Shown one piece after another: positions 34,101-52,140 of a stretch of 64,000 nucleotides of DNA (position 1 is the stretch's first letter; each line of letters starts with the position of its first letter). The notes under the pieces were generated by a model. That model made no database searches. It had not been told where the DNA came from and worked only from the letters and a program-made list of their open reading frames with translations. The DNA comes from Megalobrama amblycephala (taxonomy: Eukaryota; Chordata; Actinopteri; Cypriniformes; Xenocyprididae), in contig NC_063051.1 in assembly GCF_018812025.1 (NCBI RefSeq), positions 3,372,001 to 3,436,000 of the forward strand, given 5' to 3'. Both the position numbers and the translations under genes were made by a program.

Positions 34101-37012
34101 GGAGACGGTGAAACTGCTGCGCTTCTGCTGCTGGGAGAACCCACAGTTCTCCTCCACGGTCCTCAGCGAGCTGCTCTGGCAGGTGAGTCTGCGCTCACAA
34201 CATGTACGGTCCACTTTGAGTTTCCTGACCGCCATTACATGTGAATGTTCTCGCGTGTCAGGTGGCGTATTCCTACACCTATGAGTTGAGGCCTTACCTG
34301 GATCTGCTGCTCCAGATCCTTCTGATCGAGGACTCGTGGCAGACGCACAGGTGAGCGTTCACATGCTCCCTCATAATGAGATTATAATGAGATTCAGGCA
34401 ATATTGTGATTAATCATGTAAACACGATACTTTCATGTGGTTAAGCTCATAATCATAGCAACCATAATCACAGTAAATTTAATCACAATAAACAGGCATG
34501 TAAAGACTTTAATGACTTTAATGACTTTAATTTCGCTCTGACCAAAGCCAGTGTGTGCTTGTGACGAACACGAGTGATGATGTCATGCGCAGATTCATAA
34601 ACAACGGCGGTAAAGAAGGCATCGCATTTTTGGGTGTTGAAGAAACGGAGTGTACTGCAGTGTATTGATGGTCACTGAAATGGAGACACGTTTAGGCGGT
34701 CACTGAATATAGAAATGTGTTTTGCATTTGATTAAAACCGTGTCCAGTAACATGTGACTGTATGTGAGTTCATCACGTGTGCCATGCATTGGGGTTTGTG
34801 AATAATGGTGGTAAAATAATCCAATTCTTGGAGAAAAATCAGAATAATGAAAATAGCGTGTAAACGGGAGTGAAGAGGTTCTGATGATTGGAAATATTCA
34901 CTTTATTGGTGCACATGTAAACAGTCGATGTCATCCTCATTCTCGTTCTCTCTTTAGGATCCACAATGTTTTGAAGGGCATTCCTGATGACCGAGACGGG
35001 CTCTTTGACACCATCCAACGCTCCAAGAACCATTATCAGAAACGGGCCTATCAGTGCATTAAATGCATGGTGGCGCTCTTCACCAACTGCTCTGTGGCTT
35101 ATCAGATCCTACAGGTGAGCAGACACAGTATGGCAGATGCTCGAATCCCAGGAATCCGTTAGTGAAGTTTGAGTCAGGAGATCTTTCTCTCTTTATGGGA
35201 TGGTGAACGCTCTTAAAAGGGAAATTACGTCTTTCTATCATGTTGTAATGTTGGGAAACAGCAAGTTCTTTGCAACAGCAGTGATTGTGTTCTTCTGAAC
35301 GTACCGCAGAGCAACGGGGACCTGAAGAGGAAGTGGACGTGGGCAGTGGAATGGCTGGGCGACGAGCTGGAGCGCAGGCCGTACACTGGAAACCCTCAGT
35401 ACAGCTACAACAACTGGTCCCCGCCCGTACAGAGCAACGAGACGTCCAACGGATACTTCCTGGAGCGCTCTCACAGCGCCCGCATGACACTGGCCAAGGC
35501 CTGTGAGCTCTGTCCTGAAGAGGTGAGCGCTCAGTCAGTCAAACCTCACCAAAACACAGTTCTGGTGAGTTGATTTGTTTCTTTAATCATGGGTAATACA
35601 CTAACATTTTTAACAAGATATTAAGATTTTGAAGTTTTTGTTTTATAGCAAAATTGTTGACGTCTACATTTATGCAGTTTGCTGACGCTTCTATCCACAG
35701 TGACTCGAGCGAGGGCTGCACGATACGTCAGAATAACATCGATATCGTGATGCGGCTGCGATTTCATACAATAACTGTGTGTCCTGAAGATCGTCCTGTA
35801 GTTCAGCGGCGCTTCATTCAGAAACCGGCAGCGCATGTGTTTATTTACCATTTGAAATTTGAGAAATTTTATAGTAAATCATTTTAATTACTATTACAAA
35901 TTATTATTACAAATATATTTCTTATTTTGTTTAATATAATATTTAATAATCACAACAAAATCATAACTATAATGAATGTCAAAAACTGTGTAAATGTGGC
36001 CTATGAAAACTCAAGTGGAACTTTAACTTTATGGTTACTGAATCTGCAGTTTGAGTTTCTTTTTGCAAAAAGCAAACCCAAGTATGAACTCCCACATTTT
36101 CCCTGCAAATATGGCTATTCAAACAATGAAAATCAAAAATCTTGTCATATTGCAGAAAATCACAATATCTGGATGTCAGCTTTTCCGGTATCGTGCAGCT
36201 TTCGTGTAAGGTGTTCATGTTATCAGTTCATGCGTTCTCTGGGAATCGAACCTTAACCCGTGGTGCTTTAGCGCTCCGCTCTGCTAGATCAACACACGCG
36301 TTTGTTTGTTTTGTTCAGGAGCCAGACGATCAGGAAGCGCCCGATGAGCACGACTCGTCGCCCCCTGAAGACACGGCCCTCTATCCTCATTCTCCAGGGA
36401 CGCAGTATCAGCAGGTGACCCTTGCTTTATTATATGTATCATATTTCTGTGGAAACTGTGATGCATGAATATAAAGTTCAAAAGAACAGCATTTATTTAA
36501 ATTAGATTTTTTTGTACGTCTTTTACTGTCACTTTTGATCAATTTAATGTGTCTTTGATGATATATATTTTTTTTAAATCTTACTGATCTCAAACTTTTA
36601 AACAGTAGTGTATCAGTTTCCATCATAAATCATCATATCAGAATGATTTCTGAAGGATCATGTGACACTGAAGACTGGAGTAATGATGCTGAAAATTCAG
36701 CTTTGATAAATTACACTTTACTATATATTCACATAGAAAACAGCTGATTTACACTGGAATAATATTTCACTGTTTTTAGTGTATTTTTGATCAGATAAAT
36801 GCAGCCTTGGTGAGCAGAAGAGACTCTTTCAGAAACACAAATCCTCCAGTCTAACTCCTGCTCTCTCTCTGCAGCCGAATAACCATCCTCACGGGCAGCC
36901 CTACACCGGCCCGGCCGCCCAGCACATGAATAACCCCCAGCGACCCCCTCAGAGGCCTCAAGAGAGCTGGGAGGGAACCGACGAGGTCCCTCCCGTCCAG
37001 ACGAAAGAGTAG
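13109..37012 (+). CDS. usp9x: USP9X (FAM) ubiquitin-specific peptidase, complete coding region, one frameshift
   Basis: Large cytosolic deubiquitinase acting on many substrates in TGF-beta, Wnt, polarity and survival pathways. Coding exons: 13109-13204, 15000-15145, 15230-15309, 15434-15546, 15633-15851, 16732-16847, 16934-17185, 17266-17404, 20063-20215, 20460-20564, 20648-20854, 20927-21063, 21152-21285, 21712-21799, 21886-22228, 22484-22579, 22662-22873, 24511-24751, 24829-24978, 25211-25331, 25408-25538, 25694-25972, 26059-26184, 26294-26419, 26504-26670, 26967-27075, 27159-27305, 27388-27534, 27623-27830, 28685-28905, 29009-29199, 29646-29819, 29901-30042, 30130-30888, 30991-31114, 32664-32889, 33457-33586, 33704-33889, 33962-34182, 34262-34350, 34958-35114, 35310-35522, 36319-36414, 36875-37012. 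The start [13 protein letters not shown] matches mammals. The 44 coding exons plus one leader exon equal the human count, giving about 2550 residues. One 2-nt excess near 30730 breaks the frame. Confidence 0.96.
13205..14999. other. usp9x intron with a decayed GTTCACACC-type element
   Basis: Contains a segment from about 13698 (GCCCGTTCACACCAGCG) to about 14770 (TTGGTGTGAACAAAGCC) with short inverted ends. Internal motifs CTTTAAATGCTGGAGCTCTT and TCTGATTGGCTG recur near 31380 (inverted) and 61850. This looks like an old DNA transposon. No exon seen. Confidence 0.5.
16097..16645. repeat. Dispersed repeats in usp9x intron
   Basis: 16097-16210 (GGGCGGGGCTTGATTTTGTC onward) is closely matched in inverted orientation at about 22958-23060. 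16390-16645 resembles 28260-28550 (shared CTCTGAGACCAACTCA and GATGATTTTGTTCTCTTG). Both are non-coding. Confidence 0.6.
18125..19847. mobile_element. hAT-type non-autonomous element with 8-bp TSD
   Basis: The 8-bp duplication GTGAGCAT is present at 18117-18124 and 19848-19855. Ends are TAGACTTGTGCCGATAT and, inverted, TAGGCATGTGACGGTAT. The internal ATATCACGATAA/TATCGTG sequences are typical of a widespread fish hAT family. It is interrupted by a TTAA-flanked element (18734-19410). No transposase frame. Confidence 0.8.
18734..19410. mobile_element. TTAA-flanked element nested in the hAT element
   Basis: TTAA at 18730-18733 and 19411-19414 bracket termini AGGTCCCGTTTTTCGTG and CACGAAGAACGGGACCT, imperfect inverted repeats. 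677 bp, no transposase. The 3' part (GCATTGAACTTTGAG, ACATTACACACTAACTAAAG) is shared with a degenerate copy at about 50430-51161. Confidence 0.8.
21320..21700. other. usp9x intron, probable decayed repeat
   Basis: Contains the TTTACATGCACC motif and inverted blocks common in fish MITEs; no exon or RNA gene seen. Confidence 0.35.
22958..23070 (-). repeat. Inverted copy of the 16.1-kb repeat
   Basis: Reverse complement of 16097-16210 with few differences (GGGCGGGGC at one end, CAAGCCCCGCCCTAC at the other). Lies in another usp9x intron 6.8 kb downstream. Confidence 0.7.
23322..24279 (+). mobile_element. 958-bp TTAA-flanked non-autonomous DNA element, copy A
   Basis: TTAA at 23318-23321 and 24280-24283 flank termini AGGTGCCCTAGATTC and TCTAGGGCACCT. 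Two near-full copies lie at 31399-32361 (inverted) and 53392-54346. Each holds a short open frame (here 23384-23614, [17 protein letters not shown]...) that is preserved among copies but resembles no protein I know. TTAA targets suit Kolobok- or piggyBac-like transposases; none is encoded here. Confidence 0.85.
24511..24751 (+). other. usp9x: usp9x exon for the ubiquitin-like domain
   Basis: Encodes the segment starting [20 protein letters not shown] and including [19 protein letters not shown] and [20 protein letters not shown], which matches the ubiquitin-like region lying well upstream of the USP catalytic domain in mammals. It is preceded by the 958-bp TTAA element in the intron. Confidence 0.8.
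25612..26293. other. usp9x: Short usp9x introns and exons; alternative acceptor before exon at 26294
   Basis: The exon called at 26294 has a second in-frame acceptor (GTGCAG ending 26281) 12 nt upstream, which would insert NFFQ before ASKYIPDIC. The mammalian protein matches the downstream site. Confidence 0.5.
27831..28684 (+). other. usp9x: usp9x intron with apparent GC donor, containing a repeat
   Basis: The only frame-keeping junction I can find uses ATCTAG|GCACGT (GC donor) at 27831 and TCTCAG at 28684. About 27940-28560 is a repeat with inverted ends (GCCGTTTCCATCC and TGAATGGAAACAGC), related to 16390-16645. A missed micro-exon using a GT at 27835 is the alternative. Confidence 0.55.
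28685..30888 (+). other. usp9x: USP catalytic domain exons of usp9x
   Basis: Contains the Cys box [19 protein letters not shown] with the nucleophile codon at 28777-28779, the zinc-ribbon pairs CQGC and CEKC, and the His box [17 protein letters not shown] with the catalytic His codon at 30433-30435. The [10 protein letters not shown] motif follows. All catalytic residues are present, so the enzyme should be active if the downstream frameshift at about 30730 is an artefact. Confidence 0.93.
31211..32420. mobile_element. GTTCACACC-type element split by a younger insertion
   Basis: The left part begins near 31211 (GGCCCGTTCACACCCAG) and includes AGCCAATCAGAATCCACC. The copy is cut at 31395 by the TTAA-flanked element and resumes after 32362 (GAGCTTGAGCATTTAAAG). 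It is related to repeats near 13700 and 61770. Confidence 0.5.
31399..32361 (-). mobile_element. TTAA-flanked non-autonomous element, copy B (inverted)
   Basis: TTAA at 31395-31398 and 32362-32365 bracket a 963-bp reverse-orientation copy of the element at 23322-24279. The 76-codon-type frame is also present, reversed, at 32093-32299, slightly shortened. Confidence 0.85.
34380..34880. other. usp9x intron, AT-rich repeat
   Basis: Contains GTAAACACGATAC and reversed counterparts near its other end (TAGCGTGTAAACGG), suggesting a decayed MITE. No coding signal. Confidence 0.35.
35655..36290. mobile_element. SINE-like repeat interrupted by a hAT-like element
   Basis: 35665-35705 (ACATTTATGCAGTTTGCTGA onward) and 36205-36290 (TTCTCTGGGAATCGAACC) look like the two halves of a common fish dispersed repeat with a tRNA-like T-arm motif. 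Between them, about 35711-36199 begins GGCTGCACGATA and ends TATCGTGCAGC, a hAT-style inverted pair. Family assignment is from memory of such repeats. Confidence 0.5.
36440..36840. repeat. Dispersed fish repeat in the last usp9x intron
   Basis: Contains ATGATTTCTGAAGGATCATG and TGATCAGATAAATGCAGCCT, motifs of an abundant fish interspersed repeat, probably a retroelement tail. Non-coding. Confidence 0.5.
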
Positions 37013-38215
37013 CAGTCGCCCACACCTTGCCTTGTGACCGCGTCCGCTCGTTTCAGAGACTGCCGTGTCGGGCGAGACCAGGCCTTACAAGCACCTGCCA
37101 CAGTCTCCGGGAACGGAGAACCTTCCCTCTCGTAACGCACTCTCTGCCACCCAACTCCTGCAGCGCTGACGTCTCTCCTCTCGAGGCTCGACGCCGCAGG
37201 GTTTGGTGCGCAGACACACGTACAGGCCAACATACACGCACACACACGCGGCTCTGTGTAACCCGTCAGGAATGGCGACGGTGTGTAGATAGTGTGCAGA
37301 TATCTGGGCCTTGGGACCCCCTCCATTTCCAGAGATGACTTCATCATCATCATCATCCTCCTCATCATCCTCATCTAAAACACCACAGCGGCAGAATGAA
37401 GGGAAACCCGAGGCTTCGTCGTCGCCGGGTGTCGCTCGAACGCGAGGACGAGTTTGCGGCGCGTCAGCGTGAACCGTTTGCTCCTCGTGACGGGAATCTC
37501 TGTTGGCATTTTGGATCAACTCGGTGTCGCTCTACTGATTTAGAAGACACTGAAATCTTCTGATTTCTCTCTCTTTTGTTTTCTTCACTCATCAGGAAGC
37601 CTGTTAGGAGTGCGATGATGTGATCTCCTGTCAGGGTCTTTAACGCCACTGCGGTTCGTCACTTTAACCTCGGATTGGCACATTCACTCCACGGACTAAA
37701 TGATCGATGTTTCATTTGTATTTCCAACAGGCTGAAAGTGTAATAACTCGTCTTTGAGTGGAATTGCAGTTGGCCTAATTCTGAGTCTGGCCCCTCCCAC
37801 TTCCTCTGTCCCTGTCCAATGAAAACGCAGCCACGGCCACACTACTCTGTATCTGAGGAGATTTACAGCACGCACCGTACTGGATTTATGAAGCGTGGCT
37901 CTTGTTCTCTTTTGTCTGAATACCAAAATCCCTGCGAAGGAAAACGGAGCCCACCATATTCTATTTTGCTGTTTTCTTTGATAGAGCTTATTTTGTTGAA
38001 TTTGAGAAGAAAGCGTTTGAGCGTTTGAATGAAAAGGCCTCGTCCTTGTGTTGTTATTTTTCAGAGGATATTTACTGTACAGAGTTCAGTTTACGGTGCC
38101 GGTGTGAGGTTGGATTCTGGAGCTGTTTTCACTTGAAGTCTTTCTTTTCCTGCACAGACGTATAATAACAGACGCATTGCACCACTAGAAACAATAAATT
38201 AAACATTTAAATGCA
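37013..38215 (+). other. usp9x: usp9x 3' UTR
   Basis: Follows the TAG stop at 37010-37012 and runs to a canonical AATAAA at 38193-38198. Includes a CATCATC/CTCATC tract near 37345-37370. No conserved coding frame. Confidence 0.7.
38193..38198 (+). terminator. usp9x: Poly(A) signal of usp9x
   Basis: AATAAA in an AT-rich context 1.18 kb after the stop codon; the first canonical signal downstream of the gene. Confidence 0.65.
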
Positions 38216-38324
38216 AGCTTGACTTTTTATTAGCTTTCTGATGGTTTCTATAAGAAGGTACATTTTGTAAATAGCCTGTGCACTCAGAAACACACATACA
38301 CACCATTGTGTCCTGATGAAGGAT

Positions 38325-38330
38325 TTTATT
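38325..38330 (-). terminator. Poly(A) signal for the minus-strand KKDEL exon
   Basis: TTTATT on the plus strand is AATAAA on the minus strand, about 130 nt after the TAG stop, a normal 3' UTR distance. Confidence 0.5.
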
Positions 38331-38460
38331 CAGTAGACGGCTTCATGTCGTGTGGGTTTGCTGAAGGTTGTCCTGAACCGGCCTACTGATGTCCAGCAAA
38401 GACTGATGGGCCTTAAACCGCCATTGTGCAGTGGGGGGGTTAAACCGTACGGATCTCGCA

Positions 38461-38694
38461 CTACAGCTCATCCTTCTTCAGGCCATCTGTTGACTCTTCC
38501 TCCGGTTTGACAGAATCTCACAAGCTTCATCTTCTTCTTTTGCTCCATTTTTTGTAAACGTCTCATCAGAATGACATCTGCTTTGTTTTTCCTCTTTCGG
38601 GTTTAATTTTGTTTGAATTCTGAAGCTCTTTTTGTGAAACGTGCATGGATAATATTCCTCAATCAGCCCTCCAGCACTGTACAAACCCAGCACA
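38461..38694 (-). pseudogene. Orphan terminal exon of an ER-luminal protein ending KKDEL, frameshifted
   Basis: On the minus strand a plausible acceptor (ATTTTACAG) precedes a frame reading VLGLYSAGGLIEEYYPCTFH and then a Lys/Glu-rich tail. Near 38513 the frame slips by one base. In the new frame the tail reads DSVKPEEESTDGLKKDEL and stops at TAG (38461-38463). KDEL at a C-terminus is the ER-retrieval signal, and an acidic tail before it fits ER chaperones and enzymes. A minus-strand AATAAA lies about 130 nt downstream. I do not recognise the parent protein. It is tail to tail with usp9x, and no upstream exons were found before ddx3x. It may be a 5'-truncated duplicate, a retrocopy end, or a real exon with a sequencing deletion. 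Confidence 0.45.
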
Positions 38695-39116
38695 CTGTAA
38701 AATTATACTTTAAAGGGTAAAAATAAATGGTATTTGATTTACCCGTCTGTCTAATACACTGTCTCACACCTGATGCGCTGCTTATGGACTGATGTGTGGT
38801 TTAAAGCATTTAATGCTTTTGACCCTCATTTCAAAGAGTTCAGCAGTAATAAACGTGAAAGTGCTTCATTAAAAGACTGGATAGGATGGCTCTTTCTGTT
38901 TCTCTCCAGGTATGAAAGCTGTGATGATCCTCTCTGACCCCACATCACGTGTCTGATCTGATCCACTGCAGATGCTCTGATGGGAAACTCGCTGATACTA
39001 GCATAGAAATGCATTAGAATGGAAGAAAAGCAACATTATATTTACATTTATGTAGCTTTTATTGCATTCAAAGGTGTAATTAGTTCATGAATGTATTCCT
39101 GAAGCTCAAGAGGGAC

Positions 39117-39620
39117 ACGAGTACGGTCGCGCGCTTGTAAAGAGGGACTTTTATGAGACAAAACGATAAATATCCGACATAATATGGAGATAAACTGCAA
39201 AACGCCAGTTCATCTCCTCTAGGCCACATTCACTATTGTAAACAGCTCAAAGTGGCGTCGCTCCTCAAAGTCTCGCGTGAACGCGTCACGTGGTGACTCC
39301 TGTCGGCTCGCGTCGACCAATAAAATGACGCGGTTTCCGCTGCGCTCTTATTTCACCCTCAGATTGAGAAAGACGCGCAGCTCGAGTTCCGACTATCGTC
39401 GACGCGCAGCTACACGGACGAACATTAAAACAGACACGTTTTATTTTAAAGCAACGTTTACGTTTTGGAGTCAGCAGTTTTTCTTTCCTTTCTCAGAGTC
39501 ACAGTTTGACCGACCGTCGACGGGAATCGCAGGACACGGCAGCGGCGCGAGCACGAGCAACATACCGGCAAACAAAGAAACCCGTTTTTACGCGAGATCA
39601 ACCTTCACTACCCGTTAGTT
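39117..39620 (+). promoter_or_regulatory. ddx3x: ddx3x promoter and 5' leader
   Basis: CpG-rich interval upstream of the ddx3x ATG, with a CCAAT box at 39317-39321 next to AATAAAATGACG. The transcription start is not determinable. An ATG at 39277 opens an unrelated 113-codon frame and is probably upstream of or within the leader. Confidence 0.5.
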
Positions 39621-47570
<7,950 letters not shown>

Positions 47571-50300
47571 GACTCCTTCCTTCACCTCTTCACCCCCCCC
47601 ACCCACTCCCCACGATTACAGTGGATCACCATGCCAAACTCACTGAATGGAAACCACATGTACCATAGCCAGACTATATACCCTGTGTAGCTTTGAAGAA
47701 CTTTGCAGTACATTACCAGCTGTGATTCTCTGACCACATCCGGAGAGGCTTTGACTCCATGGGATGCGGGGATGCCAGGACAACTGAAGGTTTGACCGTA
47801 GCAGGAAGCAGTCTCACGATGTGCTCGACCATACTGAAGGGGGGAATGGAGGCAGAAGTTTGCTTTAGATTCTTGGACTCTAGTTTTCCACTACATCTCA
47901 TTTCTTTATACTAAATGAGAATCATTTGTTTGTTAATGTACTGTGCCTTTAAATTTATAATCGCTGTGTTTTGTTTTTTTTCTTTTCCTTTTTAAATGTC
48001 TGGCTGACAAATTGTTTCCCCCTTTTTCTTTTTTCTTTTTTTTTTTTTTCGTTTTCTCCCCCAAATGACTTTTTGTTTTGGATGGTATAACAAAATAAGC
48101 TTGGATGTAATCAAACCTTGGCAAACTCTGGGATGGTCTGTCACAACCTCATTTTGAACTGAAATTTCTAATGGGGTCACCAGTGCTGGTGTCACAGAGG
48201 CCTGACCCCCTCCAACCTCCCCCCACCCACCCCCTCCCCCAAATTGGCTTGTTACCCTCTTGTGTGGTAAAACCGTATCGCAAGGGAATTAAAATATTGA
48301 ATGTTGGAAGGAAAAGATCTTGCTCACTCTATCCTGGAGAGGTATCTATTAGAGACAGTAGTCTTCTGAGAAAAGAAACCAAGCCATTCCAGTATATATT
48401 CTCTTAAATTTCATTGTTGTGATGAACCATGTCTGCCTCCCGCCACTCCGCTGTGTAACTCTACCATTGAGGCAGCTAGTTTCGGTACCACACACTGGCT
48501 GTTTAGTGGTGTTGGATTTACATTTTGTTTTTGTTTTTTTTTTGTTTGTTTTCCTTTCTTAAATATTATGGAGGTAGCAATTGGATTAATTTCGTTTTCT
48601 TCCTTCAAAAACCATTCTTGAAGTTGATAATGGTAGGCTTGTGGCAACTTCCATAGTGAAAGTTCAAATGGCTACTCTAGGACCACGATGTCAGAGCGGA
48701 CTGGCCCTGAAAGCCCAGCTCGTCTCTGAAGAAATCCGCATGCTAGTGTTCTTGTTTTTTGGTCAAGGAGATTTTCAAATCGATTTCTGCAGCAGGCTTT
48801 TACGTTCGTTACAAGTAACATTCGTTCACTTTTTTATTTTCTCTCTCTTTTTCAAGCTGCGTTGAATTCCGAAAGACATCCTCGGCTTTACACGGCTCCC
48901 TCGTATCCCCCAGGTTTTAGCGAGGACTACTGGGGTCAGTAGAATTCAGCGTACACGACGGGAAACCGCACCACACGAGCTGCAGGGGTGTGGCTTTAGT
49001 GTAGAACCAGACTCTTATTGGTTGGTTTGTAGTGGAGGAGGTTTCCGTGGCATCCCTGGCCAAAGGCAGGTTTCTTTCAAATTCCCATGCATCCTTTGTC
49101 GCACGTTACCGCGGCTGCGCTCGGCGGGCGAGCCGGCGGCGTGCCTGTCTGATGAGGGTGAGTGGGATGTGTTTAACTGAAGTGCAATAGATTTACTCAA
49201 GCGTGTTGTGCCTTTCGACATGAATTTGAAAAAGGTGACCTGAAGCAGATGCATTGACAGTATTGTGGTAACTTGATAGCAGTGGTGCTACTTTTGGCCC
49301 TTCTGTGTTACGCCCATCAAGTTTTACAAAAGTTGTTTTATTGCACATCTAGGGTTTTATATAAATGTCTTGAGTGCGTGTCCTTAAGCTTCCAAATATT
49401 GTGTGTGAAGATTGTGAAAACGCAGCTTGTTTACAAAAGGGGAAGGGTTCTCCAATAGTTAACCAGGATTGATTTGGGACCAGGGGGATTAGCAGTGGGG
49501 AATTTAGCTATTTGCACAGATTACTAGATTCTACTTTTGCTGCTAGTTTGTGTAATTTATTAAGCATTTTTGAGAAATATTTATTTTTATAAGCCTAAAA
49601 GTGATAGTTTCAAGTAACTTGACCAAAAGACAGTACAAAAACACTGGCACTTGAATGTTGAATGTCACCCGTATGCGTGAAATTTATATTTTTCGGGGTA
49701 GTGTGAGCTTTTTAATGTTTAAGGTCATTTTGGACTCCGCCAAAATTCGCATCTGTAATTGTCTCGCTGACTAAACGTTTCAATCCGATCAATCGAACTC
49801 TGAATTGGCAGCCACAATTTGAATGCTAAACAACCATGCCAAGGTTTGGAAAAAGTTACAGAAATATTTTTGTAAATGTGTATCAGTGCAAAGTGTTCAG
49901 ATTCTCCAGTTGTTTTTTGTTTGTTTGTTTTTGTTTTCCGGTATTTATTTTTTTTATTTGTGTCTTTACCCCCAGTGAATGTCTGGCACACGGCAATCTT
50001 AAGTAACAAAAACATGTGGTTATTCTCTATTGTTGCATTTGCATATTGGGCTATGGCGGTGGTGTTCTCTGACAGGTTTGGCTGAAAAATTCAGTCTTAA
50101 TTACAGAAGCAGTCAAGGTGGTGTTGAAAGCATGAAATGAAAGGCTTTTAATTTACCAAATCATGTGAGAGAACATCACCGGAGCCCTTAGAGTTAGAGT
50201 ATTTGCTTTATGTACTAGTTTAGAGGCTGTGCACTGCACGAAAAATGAGATGTGTGTTTATCGTATGATTTTACCAAATTAAAGTTGGCAATTGCAAATA
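47571..50300 (+). other. ddx3x: ddx3x 3' UTR (extent uncertain)
   Basis: Follows the TAA at 47568-47570. Candidate ATTAAA signals are at 48288-48293 and 50278-50283, so short and long forms are possible. The first kilobase is pyrimidine-rich (T and C runs near 47590, 48020 and 48220). No coding potential. Confidence 0.5.
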
Positions 50301-50370
50301 CAGAAACTTCTCATGTGTCTTTTGCTTTTTACCTGACTGAATGCTTAAAAACCTGCTATTATGTTAAAGG

Positions 50371-52140
50371 AATAGTTCATCCAAAAATGAACAGTGTCAT
50401 TTCAAGACCAGAGGGCAAATTGCCTTTCTTAAGGTGGACCTATAATGCCCCTTTATCAGTTTCTGGTGTCTCCAGAATGTGTGTGTGACGTTTCAGCTCA
50501 AAATACCCCACAGATCCTTTATTATAGCTTGTCAAATTTACCCAATTTGTGTGAGCAAAAACACGCTGTTTTTGTGTGTGTCCCTTTAAATGCAAATGAG
50601 CTCTGCTTTCCAGAAGAGGGCGGAGCTTTAACAGCTCAACAACAACAACAAAGCTGGAGAATCTCACGCAGCCAAAATGAGGAAAGTGTTCAGCCTTACA
50701 TCGTTCAAACCGGAGTCGACACTGATGGAGAGACTCAGGAAGAAGTTACAACTTTTAGACGTTTCTGAATGGTTAGTGGATAAATTGATGTAGTTGCTGT
50801 GGAGTTGATTCAACTCATCCACTAGCATGTGCCGTCATGTTCATCTTTTGTGTTGAATTGACCCTCGTTTGTGAAGCAGTCCAGCGTAAAATGACGGCAT
50901 GACAACAACACTCTACTACAACAACTCTTCCTCTTCTCTAAAGCAGCCCAACATGGCCCCGCCCCCTTTGTTGAGTGTTCTCGGGGGTGGGGTTTATGTA
51001 AATTTTGGGGTTAGCAAGTTGTAGTCCTTAAACAGAATTCTGTAATAGAAAATCTCTCTTTGCATTGAACTTTGAGTGTCGTAACTTTGCAGATGTTTAT
51101 GCTCAAACAGAAACATTACACACTAACTAAAGTTAAAGTAAAATCATAATCAAACACCCCTTTAATCAGTGTTTTTTTTAGTATTCTGTCTTGCAAGTCT
51201 TGCATTGAAAAATCACAGAAAGTGGGAGACTTTTAATATTACTTGGTTTATATCTATGGGTGTGAAATGTGTATATCTACAATAATATCATAATTGTTGT
51301 TTTAACAATGTGTGATGTGACATTGTCCCTCACTTTGCAAAAACCAAACAAAACCGCGCCTAGAGAGTCAACGCATACATATATAGGTTTAGGTTAGACT
51401 TGAATCTAAAATGCAGTAAAAATGCCCCTTTATAAGTATGTCTATGATATAGTTAAGCAGTCACACAAAGAGTGCCATTTTTTCCCTTCTAAATATCTGT
51501 GTGATTGCAAATGTGATATTGATTTTATACACCAATTTAATAAACAAGAAGTTAGTATTAAGTGACTTTCATTTTAGTCACAATGGCCTATTTTCACAGA
51601 CAGGGTTTAGATTAAGCCAGGATTAGGCTTTAGTTCAATTAGGGCATTTAAGTAGCTTTTAGAAATGTGCTTTAGAAAAAAAGATGGTGTGCATCTTGAG
51701 ACAAAACAATGGCACTGACATATTTTAAGATATTATGTTAGTGCAAGTTGCTTTCTGTTAAAACAGCTCAACAACATGGATTTTAGTCTGGGACTAGATT
51801 TAAAGGGATAGTTCACCCAAAAATGAAAATTAACCCATAATTTACTCCATTTCAAGATAGATATGACTTTCTTCTTTCAGCCAAACACAATCCGAGTTAT
51901 ATTTAAAAATATCATGGCTCTTCCAAACTTTATAATGGGATTGAATGGTACCCGAGATTTTGAAGCCCAAAAAAGTCCATCCATTATTAAAAGTAATCCA
52001 CCACCAAAACCCATATATTTCAAACACTATTTTTCTCTTTAAGTAATTTACAGCATTAATTTTCAGCTTTAATGCATCACATTTGTCCCACATGTTTGCC
52101 TGAATAATGGCCCTTAAGAAGCTGGTATTTCTAAGACTCT
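50371..52140. mobile_element. Cluster of small DNA-element fragments downstream of ddx3x
   Basis: Pieces recognised by shared motifs: AAAGGAATAGTTCATCCAAAAATG at about 50371; a degenerate TTAA-ended unit at about 50433-51161 sharing its 3' half with 18734-19410; a TTTCACAGACAGGG-type MITE at about 51592-51802; and AAAGGGATAGTTCACCCAAAAATG at about 51803. None encodes a transposase. Confidence 0.6.

Noticed and set aside
39277..39618. 113-codon plus-strand frame upstream of ddx3x
   Set aside because: It lies in the CpG-rich promoter/leader, is Arg/Ser/Thr-rich as expected of such DNA, and overlaps the region before the secure ddx3x ATG.
51842..52093. 83-codon minus-strand frame with Trp-rich segment
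   Set aside because: It falls within an AAAGGGATAGTTCACCC-type transposon fragment.
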